Shown: positions 56,728-64,000 of the stretch, in pieces
How the letters are laid out: the number at the start of each line of letters is the position of its first letter
Position numbering within the stretch: the first letter of the stretch is position 1
Source of the DNA: Xanthomonas sp. DAR 80977
GTDB taxonomy: Bacteria > Pseudomonadota > Gammaproteobacteria > Xanthomonadales > Xanthomonadaceae
NCBI RefSeq assembly: GCF_041240605.1
Contig: NZ_CP162487.1
Coordinates: forward strand, 4,533,001 to 4,597,000
Reading direction: 5' to 3'
DNA: 64,000 bases
The notes under the pieces: model-generated
Database searches by the model: none
What the model saw: the letters and a program-made list of their open reading frames with translations, nothing else
What the model was told of the DNA's origin: nothing
Translations under genes and position numbers: made by a program

Positions 56728-58076
56728 AACTGCGCCGCTCCTTCACCGTCGGCCTGTTCCTGCGCCTGCTGCCGGTGCTGGCGCTGGCTGCGGCGATGCC
56801 GTGGCTGCTGGCGTACTGGATGGACCGCGGCTGGGAAGTGGTGACGTTGTCGGCGCTGCTGCTGCTGGCGCTGATGTGGTGGACGCTGCGCCGCGCGACC
56901 GCGCCGATGCGCTCGCTGTTCCGCGCCCTGGCCGGCACCGTCAGCAGCTACCGCGACGGCGAGTACAACTTCGGCGTGCACTGGCGCGGCGACGACGAAC
57001 TGGGCGAGATGGTCGCCGCGCACCGGCAGCTGGGCGAGATCCTGCGCGAACAGCGCCAGGGCCTGGCGCAGCGCGAACTGATGCTCGACACCATGGTGCA
57101 GAACACGCCGGTGGCGATGCTGCTCACCTCCAACGGCGGCGACGGCCTGCGCCGCGTGGTGTTCTCCAACCTGGCCGCGCGCAAGCTGCTGCACGGCGGC
57201 TGGAAACTGGAAGGCCAGCGCCTGGACGACCTGCTGCTGGGCATGCCGCCGGCGCTGCGCGAAGCGGTCGCGCGCGGCGGCGACAGCCTGTTCACCATCG
57301 ACGACGACGAGGATCCGGAAGAGGAGCAGGTCTACCACCTGTCGCGGCGCCGCTTCCGCCTCAACGGCCGCCCGCACGAACTGCTGCTGATCCGCCTGCT
57401 CACCGCCGAACTGCGCCGCCAGGAAGTGCATACCTGGAAGAAGGTGATCCGGGTCATCAGCCACGAATTGAACAACTCGCTGGCGCCGATCGCCTCGCTG
57501 GCGCACTCCGGCGCCGAGCTGGTGCGGCGGCAGAAGGTGGAGCGGCTGGAAGAGGTGTTCGGCACCATCGAGGAGCGCGCGCGGCACCTGGAGGGTTTCA
57601 TCCGCGGCTATGCGCGCTTCGCCAAGCTGCCGCAGCCGCAGCTGCAGACCGTGCACTGGGCGCAGTTCCTGGGCGGGCTGCAGCAGCAGATCCCGTTCGC
57701 GCTGGAACTGGAAGCGCCCGATCTGCACAGCCGGGTCGATCCGGCGCAACTGCAGCAGGCGCTGCTCAACCTGGTCAAGAACGCGCACGAATCCAGCCCC
57801 GAGGGCCTGGCGCCGGCCGACAGCGTGCGCATCCGCGTCTCCACCCGTCCCGAATGGCTGCGCATCGAGGTGCTGGACCGCGGCAGCGGCATGAACGAAG
57901 CGGTGCTGCACAACGCGCTGATGCCGTTCTATTCGACCAAGCGCAACGGCACCGGCCTGGGCCTGGCACTGACCCGCGAGATCGTCGAGGCGCACGGCGG
58001 CCGCCTGTCGCTGCAGAACCGCGACGAGGGCGGGCTGTGCGTGGCGGTGCAGTTGCCGTTGGCGTCTGGAAGTTAG
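56724..58076 (+). CDS. Membrane histidine kinase with minimal extracytoplasmic loop (NtrY-like)
   Basis: A 450-aa kinase with two helices (about 11-32 and 37-55) that leave only about 5 residues outside, a HAMP-like linker, a PAS-like region (about 115-225), phospho-acceptor His247 in VIRVISHELNNSLAP, N-box NLVKNAHESS (about 351), G1 DRGSGM (about 388) and G2 GTGLGLAL (about 411). It is the cognate partner of the upstream regulator. Lack of a sensor domain suggests sensing inside the membrane or through a partner protein. Its last 188 bases are repeated twice behind the gene. Confidence 0.94.
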
Positions 58077-58452
58077 CGCCCCGCGCTTCTGTGCTGCACA
58101 ACGCGCTGATGCCGTTCTATTCGACTAAGCGCAACGGCACCGGCCTGGGCCTGGCGCTGACCCGCGAGATCGTCGAGGCGCACGGCGGCCGCCTGTCGCT
58201 GCAGAACCGCGACGAGGGCGGGCTGTGCGTGGCGGTGCAGCTGCCGCTGGCATCTGGAAGTTAGCGCCCCGCGCTTCTGTTTTGCACAACGCGCTGATGC
58301 CGTTCTATTCGACCAAGCGCAACGGCACCGGCCTGGGCCTGGCGCTGACCCGCGAGATCGTCGAGGCGCACGGCGGCCGCCTGTCGCTGCAGAACCGCGA
58401 CGAAGGCGGGCTGTGCGTGGCGGTGCAGTTGCCGCTGGCGTCGGCGAGCTAG
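57903..58452 (+). repeat. Three tandem 188-bp copies of the kinase 3' end
   Basis: Units begin at 57903 (inside the gene), 58091 and 58279, a period of exactly 188. Each covers the last 58 codons of the kinase plus stop and a CGCCCCGCGCTTCT spacer; the third diverges after its stop. Since 188 is not a multiple of three, each extra copy is out of phase with the previous one. Copy 2 differs from copy 1 at five sites, all synonymous. Confidence 0.95.
58085..58452 (+). pseudogene. Detached kinase C-terminal fragments (two copies)
   Basis: Both fragments read VLHNALMPFYSTKRNGTGLG and on through the G2 box to a stop, that is, the final part of the HATPase domain without the N- and G1-boxes. They have no start or ribosome site of their own, so are not expected to make a protein. 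Copy 3 ends ASAS rather than ASGS. Confidence 0.8.
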
Positions 58453-58466
58453 CGCCTCATGCATCC

Positions 58467-58536
58467 CTGTAGGAGCGGCTTCAGCCGCGACAGACATTTC
58501 CGGTAGAACCTGTCGCGGCTGAAGCCGCTCCTACAG
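58467..58536. repeat. REP-like palindrome, copy 2 (variant)
   Basis: The arms are CTGTAGGAGCGGCTTCAGCC (left) and its complement at the right: the variant with C/G where the other three copies have T/A (GGCTTCAGCC against GACTTCAGTC). The compensating changes in both arms show that the hairpin is conserved. Confidence 0.88.
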
Positions 58537-58549
58537 GGTGCACACGCGC

Positions 58550-58638
58550 TCAGTCGTGTACGGTTTCCGCTCTCGACGATGCGCAGCGTCGGCGCGGGCC
58601 GTGGCGCTGGCGGGAATCGCGCCGGAGTAACGGTGCCA
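58550..58638 (-). pseudogene. Duplicated 3' fragment of the beta-helix gene
   Basis: Over about 90 bases the sequence matches the 3' end of the gene at 58820 (shared segments CCGCTCTCGACGATGCGC, GGAATCGCGCCG and GTAACGGTGCC against GTAGCCGGCGCC), with several indels. There is no start; it is a broken copy. Confidence 0.65.
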
Positions 58639-58700
58639 TGGCCACTGACATCGGCGAGCTAGCACACTTCGGTCCAGACGGTGCCACGTGATGTTGCCAC

Positions 58701-58768
58701 TGTGGGAGCGACTTCAGTCGCGACGGGCTTTACCGGTAACGCCCGTCGCGACTGAAGTCGCTCCCACA
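58701..58768. repeat. REP-like palindrome, copy 3
   Basis: TGTGGGAGCGACTTCAGTCG arms with centre GGGCTTTACCGGTAACGCCC. It lies 51 bases beyond the stop of the beta-helix gene and may end its transcript. Confidence 0.88.
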
Positions 58769-58819
58769 GATTTCCTCATCGCGCTGCACGCTGCAGCTCC
58801 GCCGTTGCGGTAAACAGCC

Positions 58820-59779
58820 TCACTCGCGCACCGTGCCGCTCTCGACGATGCGCGGCGTGCCCAGCGCGCCGCAGGCGTCGTCGGCGCCGGTGGTGGCCGT
58901 CGCCGGAATCGCGCCGTAGTAGCCGGCGCCGACCGTGTTGTCGACGAAGCGCCCGCCCTGCGACGGACATTCGCCCTGCTCCGGATCGAACCAGTCGGAA
59001 AACGCGGCGTACTTGCCGGCGCGCACGAACTGGTTGCCGCGCACCTGGGTAGCGTCAGACGCATCGCGGGTGCGCACCGCGTCGCCGTTGACGTCGATGA
59101 AACTGTTGTCCTCGACCGTGTTGCCGGTCGAATGCCGCGCCAGGTACAGCGCATGGATGTAGCCGGAAGTCTCCTTGCTGTTCTCGATCGCACTGAACTG
59201 GTTGCCGGCGATCACGTTGTCGCGCGAGTTCTGCAAGCGAATCGCCGCATACGAGTACGCCGGATCGCCCTGGCCGTGGATGCCGCCGATGCGGGTGAAG
59301 CGCATGCCGCGGATCTCGTTGCCGGCGTTGCCGTCGGCGGCCGCGTTGCTGCTGCCCAGGTCCAGCGCCATCCAGTAGTCGCTGACCTCCAGGCCGACGA
59401 ACTGCAGCTGGGTGCGCTGGTTGCCGCCGCCGCGCAGCGTAAACCAGGTGCCGCCGCCGCGTCCGTCGAAATGCGGCATCGTGGCCGCGCCGGGCGCGGC
59501 GACGATGCGCAGCGGCGCGCCGTTGCGGAACGTCCAGCGCACCGACTGGCCCAGGTAGGTGCCGGCCGCGACCACGATCTCCACCTCGGTCTTGGGCGAT
59601 TGCGCCTGCAGGCGCTGCTGCGCCGCGTCCAGGGTCTGCAGCGCGGTCGCGGCGCTGGTGCCGGCCGCGCTGTCGTCGCCATCGGGCGCCAGGTACAGGC
59701 GAAAGGTCTGCGCGTGCACGGCGTTCGCCGCGGCCAACGCCAGCACCAGGATCCACCACCGCGCGCGTCGTAGCAGCAT
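58820..59779 (-). CDS. Secreted right-handed beta-helix protein
   Basis: A 319-aa exported protein with a signal peptide (MLLRRARWWILVLALAAANA, cleaved at VHA). The opening LYLAPDGDDSAAGTSAATALQTL is the DUF1565-like start of pectate-lyase-type beta-helices, and repeated units with NxxxGN / NxFxxI rungs follow (DNVIAGNQFSAIENS, GNTVEDNSFIDVNGD, TQVRGNQFVRAG). Such proteins cleave or bind acidic polysaccharide; no catalytic set could be confirmed, so the substrate is open. It is convergent with the kinase. Confidence 0.85.
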   Translation of the reverse strand: MLLRRARWWILVLALAAANAVHAQTFRLYLAPDGDDSAAGTSAATALQTLDAAQQRLQAQSPKTEVEIVVAAGTYLGQSVRWTFRNGAPLRIVAAPGAATMPHFDGRGGGTWFTLRGGGNQRTQLQFVGLEVSDYWMALDLGSSNAAADGNAGNEIRGMRFTRIGGIHGQGDPAYSYAAIRLQNSRDNVIAGNQFSAIENSKETSGYIHALYLARHSTGNTVEDNSFIDVNGDAVRTRDASDATQVRGNQFVRAGKYAAFSDWFDPEQGECPSQGGRFVDNTVGAGYYGAIPATATTGADDACGALGTPRIVESGTVRE

Positions 59780-59899
59780 CGAACACCTCCGTGGAGCGTT
59801 GCGGCGCTGGCGCCATGCCTGGCCAGCCGCGCCACCTTAGCGCGGCCCTGCGCGTGCGGATGCGATGCCTGTCACGCGCCGCCCGACGCGCGCTGCCGG

Positions 59900-61264
59900 C
59901 TATTTCTTCTTCGGCCGCTTCCAGCCTTCGTGCGTGCTCTGCCGCGCCCGCGCCACGGTGAGCTGGCCTTCCGGCGCATCGCGCGTGATCACCGAACCGG
60001 CACCGATGGTCGCGCCCGCACCGATCGTCACCGGCGCCACCAGCGCGCTGTTGGAGCCGACGAAGACGTCGTCGCCGATCGTGGTCTTCGACTTGTTCAC
60101 GCCGTCGTAGTTGCAGGTGATGGTGCCGGCGCCGATGTTGACCCCGCTGCCGATCGTCGCATCGCCGAGATAGCTCAGGTGGTTGGCCTTGCTGCCGACG
60201 CCGAGCACCGCCTTCTTGGTCTCGACGAAGTTGCCGATGTGCACGCCGTCGGCCAGCACCGTGCCCGGCCGCAGCCGCGCGAACGGACCGATCTGCACCG
60301 CACCCTCGGTGACCACGCCTTCCAGGTCGCAATGCGCGCGCACTTCGGTGCCCGGCCCCAGCACCACGTCCTTGAGCCGCACGAACGGGCCGATGCTGAC
60401 CCCGTCGCCCAGCTCCACCTCGCCTTCCAGCACCACGTTCACGTCGATGCACACGTCGCGGCCCACGCGCACGCGGCCGCGTTGATCCAGCCGGTTCGGG
60501 TCGAGCAGGTGTGCGCCCTGCTCGCACAGCGCGCGCGCGGCGCGCAGTTGCCAGGCGCGCTCCAGCTGCGCCAGCTGCCACGGGTCGTTGGCGCCTTCGG
60601 CCTCGATCGGATCGGCCACCAGCACCATCTCCGCCGGGGTGAATTCGGCGGCGGCGGCGGCGAACACATCGGTGAGGTAGTACTCGCCCTGCGCGTTGTC
60701 GCTGCGCAGCTGCGCCAGCCAGCGCTTGAGCGCGGTGGATTCGGCGGTGACGATGCCGGTGTTGATGATGCGGATGCGGCGCTGCTCGTCGTCGGCCTCC
60801 TTGTGCTCCACGATCGCGGCGACCTTGCCTGCCGCGTCGCGCACGATGCGGCCGTAGCCGCTGGGGTCCTCGGGCTCGGCCACCAGCACCGCCAGCCGCC
60901 CCGGCGAGTGCAGCAGGCGCAGCAGGGTGTCGGCGCGGATCAGCGGCACGTCGCCGTACAGCACCAGCACGGTGGCCGCATCCGGCACCGCGGCCATCGC
61001 CTGCTGCACCGCATGCCCGGTGCCCAGCTGCTGCGCCTGCTCGGCCCACAGCAGGTCCGGCTGCCCGGCGAAGGCGGCGCGCACCGCATCGCCGCCGTGG
61101 CCGTGGACCACATGGATCGCCGCCGGCTGCAGCTGGCGCGCGGTCTCGATCACGTGGGCCAGCATCGGCCGGCCGGCGACCGGCTGCAGCACCTTGGGCT
61201 TGGCGGACTTCATCCGCTTGCCCGCGCCGGCGGCGAGGATGACGACGTGCAGGGGCAGGCTCAT
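59900..61264 (-). CDS. glmU: Bifunctional GlmU (GlcN-1-P acetyltransferase / GlcNAc-1-P uridyltransferase)
   Basis: A 454-aa enzyme that makes UDP-GlcNAc. The N-terminal uridyltransferase domain begins LHVVILAAGAGKRMKSAKPK, with QLGTGHAVQ, LYGDVPLI and INTGI segments. The C-terminal left-handed beta-helix acetyltransferase shows hexapeptide repeats and FVETKKAVLGVGSKANHLSY, GAGTITCNYDGVNK, GSNSALVAPV. The tail is basic (GWKRPKKK). The ATG at 61264 gives the family length of about 455. Confidence 0.97.
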   Translation of the reverse strand: MSLPLHVVILAAGAGKRMKSAKPKVLQPVAGRPMLAHVIETARQLQPAAIHVVHGHGGDAVRAAFAGQPDLLWAEQAQQLGTGHAVQQAMAAVPDAATVLVLYGDVPLIRADTLLRLLHSPGRLAVLVAEPEDPSGYGRIVRDAAGKVAAIVEHKEADDEQRRIRIINTGIVTAESTALKRWLAQLRSDNAQGEYYLTDVFAAAAAEFTPAEMVLVADPIEAEGANDPWQLAQLERAWQLRAARALCEQGAHLLDPNRLDQRGRVRVGRDVCIDVNVVLEGEVELGDGVSIGPFVRLKDVVLGPGTEVRAHCDLEGVVTEGAVQIGPFARLRPGTVLADGVHIGNFVETKKAVLGVGSKANHLSYLGDATIGSGVNIGAGTITCNYDGVNKSKTTIGDDVFVGSNSALVAPVTIGAGATIGAGSVITRDAPEGQLTVARARQSTHEGWKRPKKK

Positions 61265-61408
61265 GGGTGGGTTCCATTCCGGGTAGACAGGGATTTTAGA
61301 GGCAGCGGTGCATGCGTGCCGCAACGGCGCGCCTGCGCGCCGCCGCGCGGCATTTACATCTGCGCCGCAGACGCTAGCATGCGCGCTTGATCCCAACCCG
61401 GGACTCCC

Positions 61409-61792
61409 ATGAGTCTGCTGCGCCAGGGCAGTCAATTCGTCGTGATCGGATTGCTGCAACTGCTGATCGACTGGAGCGTGTTCGTCGCCGCGACCGCCGC
61501 CGGCATGCCGACGATCCCGGCCAACGTGCTCGGCCGCGTGTGCGGCGCCCTGCTCGGCTTCTGGCTCAACGGGCGCATCACCTTCGCCAGCGGCGACGCC
61601 GCGCGCCTGGGCTGGCAGCGCTTCGGCCGCTTCATGGCGATGTGGATCGTGCTGACCCTGCTCAGCACCTGGCTGGTGGCGCTGTGCGTGGACGCGCTGG
61701 GCCTGCGCCTGGCGTGGCTGGCCAAGCCGGTGGTCGAAGGCCTGCTGGCGGTGCTGTCGTTCTTCCTGGGCCGGCACGTGGTGTATCGCTAG
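61409..61792 (+). CDS. GtrA-like membrane protein
   Basis: A 127-aa protein of four predicted helices with the GtrA opening (LLRQGSQFVVIGLLQLLIDW) and the FWLNGRITFASG and FFLGRHVVYR segments. GtrA proteins are thought to move undecaprenyl-linked sugars across the inner membrane. No glycosyltransferase partner lies next to it. It is divergent from glmU. Confidence 0.87.
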   Translation: MSLLRQGSQFVVIGLLQLLIDWSVFVAATAAGMPTIPANVLGRVCGALLGFWLNGRITFASGDAARLGWQRFGRFMAMWIVLTLLSTWLVALCVDALGLRLAWLAKPVVEGLLAVLSFFLGRHVVYR

Positions 61793-61844
61793 GGACTGGG
61801 CGCGGACAACCATGCCGCGCATCGCGCGCGGCATGCTGGGCACT

Positions 61845-61912
61845 TGTGGGAGCGACTTCAGTCGCGACGGGCTCTACCGGTAACGCCGGTCGCGACTGAA
61901 GTCGCTCCCACA
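61845..61912. repeat. REP-like palindrome, copy 4
   Basis: The same arms as copies 1 and 3, with centre GGGCTCTACCGGTAACGCCG. It lies 52 bases after the GtrA gene and 99 bases from the chorismate mutase stop, in a convergent gap. Confidence 0.88.
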
Positions 61913-62010
61913 GTGTGAAGGAGGCTGCGGCAAATGGCCTGGCCCGCACGCCCTCGACCGCACAGGCCGCCTGCGGGTGCAGTCGGGACGACGGCGCCCG
62001 CTCGCCCCAC

Positions 62011-62583
62011 TCAGCGGCAGAAATCGCCCAGGCTGCGCACCAGCGCGGTGCGGTGGACCTGGTCCAGCTGCCAGCGCAGCGCATAGGCCTCGGCCGCGCG
62101 CGCGGTCGCCGCCGGGCAATCCGGCGCCTGCCGCGCTGCGGCGTTGGCCTGCAGGGCGTCCAGCATCTCGCCCTGCAACTGGTCCAGCCGCGCGCGCAGC
62201 GCGGCCAGGTCCGGGCGCGGCTGGTCCGGGGCGCGGCCACGCAGCCGCCAGCGCTCCAGCAGCTGGTACTGCACCAGCTTGTTGGACTCGATCTGCATGC
62301 CGAAGAAGCGCGCCGCATCGTCCGCGTCCAGGCCGTGCGCCGGCGCCTGTTCGCGCACGCTGGCCAGCACCGCGGCCTCGCGCGTGGCGTCCAGTACCGG
62401 CTTGCCGCTGTCCCATTTGCTCAGCGCGACCTGGTCGCCGATCGCATTGCGCTCGACGATCCGGTCGAGCAGCGGTTCGAGCGGGGTGGCGCTGCGCGCG
62501 GGCATCGCGCAGCCCATCACGGCGGCGCCGGCCAGCAGCGCGGTCAGCACGCGCGGGAGGGTGGCGGCAACGGAAGCGGTCAT
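62011..62583 (-). CDS. Periplasmic chorismate mutase (AroQ gamma class)
   Basis: A 190-aa all-helical exported chorismate mutase that converts chorismate to prephenate outside the cytoplasm. A signal peptide (TLPRVLTALLAGAAVMGCAM, ending ARSA) is followed by LLDRIVERNAIGDQVALSKW, a Lys/Asp pair (SGKPVLDATREAAVL) and FFGMQIESNKLVQYQLLERW, with the Arg, Lys, Glu and Gln ligands expected for the gamma class. Secreted mutases occur in several plant-associated and pathogenic bacteria. The start at 62583 gives a normal signal peptide; an upstream ATG (62667) does not. Confidence 0.9.
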   Translation of the reverse strand: MTASVAATLPRVLTALLAGAAVMGCAMPARSATPLEPLLDRIVERNAIGDQVALSKWDSGKPVLDATREAAVLASVREQAPAHGLDADDAARFFGMQIESNKLVQYQLLERWRLRGRAPDQPRPDLAALRARLDQLQGEMLDALQANAAARQAPDCPAATARAAEAYALRWQLDQVHRTALVRSLGDFCR

Positions 62584-62908
62584 CGTGTCTCTCCAGGAAA
62601 CCGTCTGCGCGGGGGAAGGAGCTGCAGATCGGGCGGCCATCTTGCCCAAGCCGCCGGACGTTTTCATTGCAGCGCGCCGCGGTTGGCGCGCGAGGTCGCG
62701 GCCGAGTCAGCGGCGATAAAGCCAGCGCCGTGCGCCGCGTCACCATTGTGCGGCGGCCGCGGCGGCTCGCGTGGGGCGGAATCGCGGCCGCGACTGCGAA
62801 ACGGCAAGGCGCGGCACGCTGCGGGCATGCTCCACAAACGAAAACGCCGGCAACAGCCGGCGTCCTCGTCGCGATCGCATGCGCGCCAGGCAACGCGCGC
62901 GGCGGCGC
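62584..62908. other. Gap between chorismate mutase and atpC
   Basis: It holds no supported gene. The atp operon terminator is at 62838-62865; the remainder is presumably the promoter region of the chorismate mutase gene. Confidence 0.65.
62838..62865 (-). terminator. Rho-independent terminator of the atp operon
   Basis: On the minus strand a 7-bp stem GCCGGCT-type hairpin (rc of ACGCCGGCAACAGCCGGCGT, 62844-62863) is followed by a T-rich tail (TTTTCGTTT). It lies 44 bases after the atpC stop. Confidence 0.88.
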
Positions 62909-63331
62909 TCAGTGCTTGAGGTTCTTGCGCAGGCGCTCCAGCGCCTGCAGCTGCGCGGTGACTTCCGCCAGCTTGGCCTGCGCCTCGGCCACGTCGATGC
63001 CGTCGCCGCGGTTGGCGAGCATGCGCTCGGCCTCTTCCTTGGCCTTGCGCACCGACGCTTCGTCGATGTCCTGCGCGCGGATCGCGGTGTCGGCGAGGAT
63101 GGTCACCACCTGCGGCTGCACCTCGAGGATGCCGCCGGAAATGGCGAAATCCAGCTGCTCGCCGCTGGCGGTGGTCACCACCACCTTGCCGGGCTTGAGC
63201 CGGGTGATCAGCGGCGCGTGCTTGGGCGCGATGCCCAGCTCGCCCAGCTCGCCGGTGGCGACCACCAGGGTCGCCTCACCGTGGTAGATCTCGTGCTCGG
63301 CGCTGACGATGTCGCAACGGATGGTGCTCAT
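62909..63331 (-). CDS. atpC: ATP synthase F1 epsilon subunit
   Basis: A 140-aa rotor-stalk subunit and intrinsic inhibitor of F1. An N-terminal beta-sandwich (MSTIRCDIVSAEHEIYHGEA, LGIAPKHAPLIT, FAISGGILEVQPQVVTILAD) and a two-helix C-terminal domain (ASVRKAKEEAERML, LQALERLRKN). It is the last gene of the atp operon and lies 144 bases behind atpD because a repeat fills the gap. Confidence 0.97.
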   Translation of the reverse strand: MSTIRCDIVSAEHEIYHGEATLVVATGELGELGIAPKHAPLITRLKPGKVVVTTASGEQLDFAISGGILEVQPQVVTILADTAIRAQDIDEASVRKAKEEAERMLANRGDGIDVAEAQAKLAEVTAQLQALERLRKNLKH

Positions 63332-63354
63332 GGTTACCTCGCTGGCGCGAGGCG

Positions 63355-63473
63355 GGATTGGGGATTCTGGATTCGGGATTGGCCGAAGCGGTCGCGCCGC
63401 CTTGCCCTCACTCCGAATCCCTCGCCCTCGATGCCGCCTTGCGTATCCCTAATCCCGAATGCCGAATCCCGGC
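63355..63473. repeat. Inverted GGGATT heptamer arrays between atpD and atpC
   Basis: GGGATTGGGGATTCTGGATT, CGGGATTGG (63355-63383) and the complementary TATCCCTAATCCCGAATGCC, GAATCCCGG (63444-63472) flank about 60 bases of unique sequence. The transcript could fold into a hairpin between the beta and epsilon genes. Confidence 0.75.
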
Positions 63474-63475
63474 TG

Positions 63476-64000
63476 TTACGCCTTCTCGGCCATCTTCTTG
63501 GCCTTCTCGACCGCTTCCTCGATGCTGCCGACCATGTAGAACGCCTGCTCCGGCAGGTGGTCGTATTCGCCGTCGACGATGCCCTTGAAGCCGCGGATGG
63601 TGTCCTTCAGCGACACGTACTTGCCCGGCGAGCCGGTGAACACTTCGGCCACGTGGAACGGCTGGCTGAAGAAGCGCTCGATCTTGCGCGCGCGCGACAC
63701 CGACTGCTTGTCCTCTTCGGACAGCTCGTCCATGCCCAGGATCGCGATGATGTCCTTCAGTTCCTTGTACTTCTGCAGGGTCATCTGCACGCGGCGCGCG
63801 GTGTCGTAGTGCTCGTGGCCGATCACGTTCGGATCCATCATGCGCGAGGTCGAATCCAGCGGATCCACCGCCGGGTAGATACCCAGCGAGGCGATGCTGC
63901 GCGACAGCGCGACGGTCGAGTCGAGGTGGGCGAAGGTGGTCGCCGGCGACGGGTCGGTGTAGTCGTCCGCGGGCACGTACACGGCCTGGATCGAGGTGAT
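63476..64000 (-). CDS. atpD: ATP synthase F1 beta subunit (C-terminal part, cut by the window end)
   Basis: The last 174 residues of the catalytic beta subunit. Visible are ITSIQAVYVPADDYTDPSPA, TTFAHLDSTVALSRSIASLG (nucleotide-binding P-loop lies outside), IYPAVDPLDSTSRMMDP, and the C-terminal helical domain with the DELSEEDK segment homologous to the DELSDED loop that meets gamma and epsilon. The reading frame is open to the window edge. Confidence 0.97.
   Translation of the reverse strand: MTSIQAVYVPADDYTDPSPATTFAHLDSTVALSRSIASLGIYPAVDPLDSTSRMMDPNVIGHEHYDTARRVQMTLQKYKELKDIIAILGMDELSEEDKQSVSRARKIERFFSQPFHVAEVFTGSPGKYVSLKDTIRGFKGIVDGEYDHLPEQAFYMVGSIEEAVEKAKKMAEKA

Larger units (their letters stand above)
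58453..58819. other. Repeat-rich junction between the kinase tail and the beta-helix gene
   Basis: A gene-free stretch with two REP-like palindromes (58467-58536, 58701-58768) that enclose a decayed copy of the 3' end of the beta-helix gene (58550-58638) and a short echo of the kinase terminus (near 58648-58662). Confidence 0.75.

Noticed and set aside
56801..58264. A 487-aa frame running through the kinase and the second 3' copy
   Set aside because: Its first 430 residues are an out-of-frame reading of the kinase; only its tail reads kinase sequence because the 188-bp shift changes phase. No start signal.
58225..58452. A 75-aa frame over the third kinase fragment as an independent gene
   Set aside because: The ATG lies in the second copy in a different phase, there is no ribosome site, and the domain is incomplete; treated as a repeat fragment.
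57903..58452. Triplicated kinase end as an assembly artefact
   Set aside because: Each copy has its own base differences, which a simple assembly duplication would not create. Long reads would still be needed to be certain.

Overview
The window is high-GC chromosomal DNA (about 68-70% G+C by eye) and reads as a member of the Xanthomonadaceae, most likely Xanthomonas. The reasons are the copLAB copper locus, two TonB-dependent receptors, the GGGATT-type intergenic heptamers, the TGTGGGAGCGACTTCAGTCGCG palindromes typed here only in part, and the atp-glmU-glmS neighbourhood. No rRNA, tRNA, CRISPR array, prophage or complete insertion sequence was recognised. The assignment to genus is inference from gene content, not from a database search.

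Layout. 0.4-1.75 kb: RNA helicase RhlE with its own terminator. 1.9-6.9 kb: a TonB receptor followed by a secreted M28 zinc peptidase (minus strand). 7.0-10.2 kb: QueD, a phasin under a double palindromic operator, BioD, free-methionine-sulfoxide reductase and a TfoX C-terminal-domain protein. 10.2-12.4 kb: a cobalamin riboswitch and a BtuB-type receptor. 12.6-15.4 kb: a LysR regulator divergent from a three-gene cassette (unknown protein, tautomerase-like protein, MBL hydrolase) that looks less GC-rich than its surroundings. 15.5-20.1 kb: phosphoglycolate phosphatase, a LysR regulator divergent from a NAD(P)-binding oxidoreductase, an MBL-fold protein with an altered metal motif, and DinB. 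20.3-22.1 kb: fabA-fabB. 22.1-26.5 kb: a secreted SH3 protein, oligopeptidase A and a Cds1/CysK-like PLP enzyme. 26.6-33.7 kb: copper resistance, made of cueR-copA(ATPase)-copZ-like facing away from copL-copA(oxidase)-copB. 33.9-36.6 kb: a hypothetical gene and a TetR/Tet(X)-like monooxygenase pair. 36.7-38.6 kb: glmS.

38.8-58.5 kb is the most striking part. It is a single-direction cluster that encodes one HlyD-type adaptor, one ABC ATPase, eleven MacB/FtsX-type permeases (five alternating A-B pairs plus one extra B), a sigma-54-dependent response regulator and a histidine kinase with almost no extracytoplasmic loop. In front of the adaptor gene lies a near-consensus sigma-54 promoter (GG and GC elements 10 bp apart), with three GCGGAC/GTCCGC palindromes 70-105 bp upstream of its predicted start site. 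This suggests a self-amplifying circuit in which the regulator switches on the transporter array. The kinase gene ends in two extra tandem copies of its own last 188 bp, which differ almost only at synonymous positions.

58.5-64.0 kb: palindromic repeats and a duplicated 3' fragment, a secreted beta-helix protein, glmU, a GtrA-like membrane protein, a periplasmic chorismate mutase, and the end of the atp operon (atpC, partial atpD). An inverted GGGATT-repeat pair is inserted between atpD and atpC.

How the parts connect: the copper locus couples cytoplasmic efflux (CueR-controlled ATPase) to periplasmic and outer-membrane detoxification (CopL/A/B), and a CueR-like dyad appears in front of each half. 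GlmS and GlmU make UDP-GlcNAc, and FabA/FabB make unsaturated fatty acids. The permease array looks like an envelope-stress or antimicrobial exporter with its own sensor, but its substrate cannot be read from sequence.
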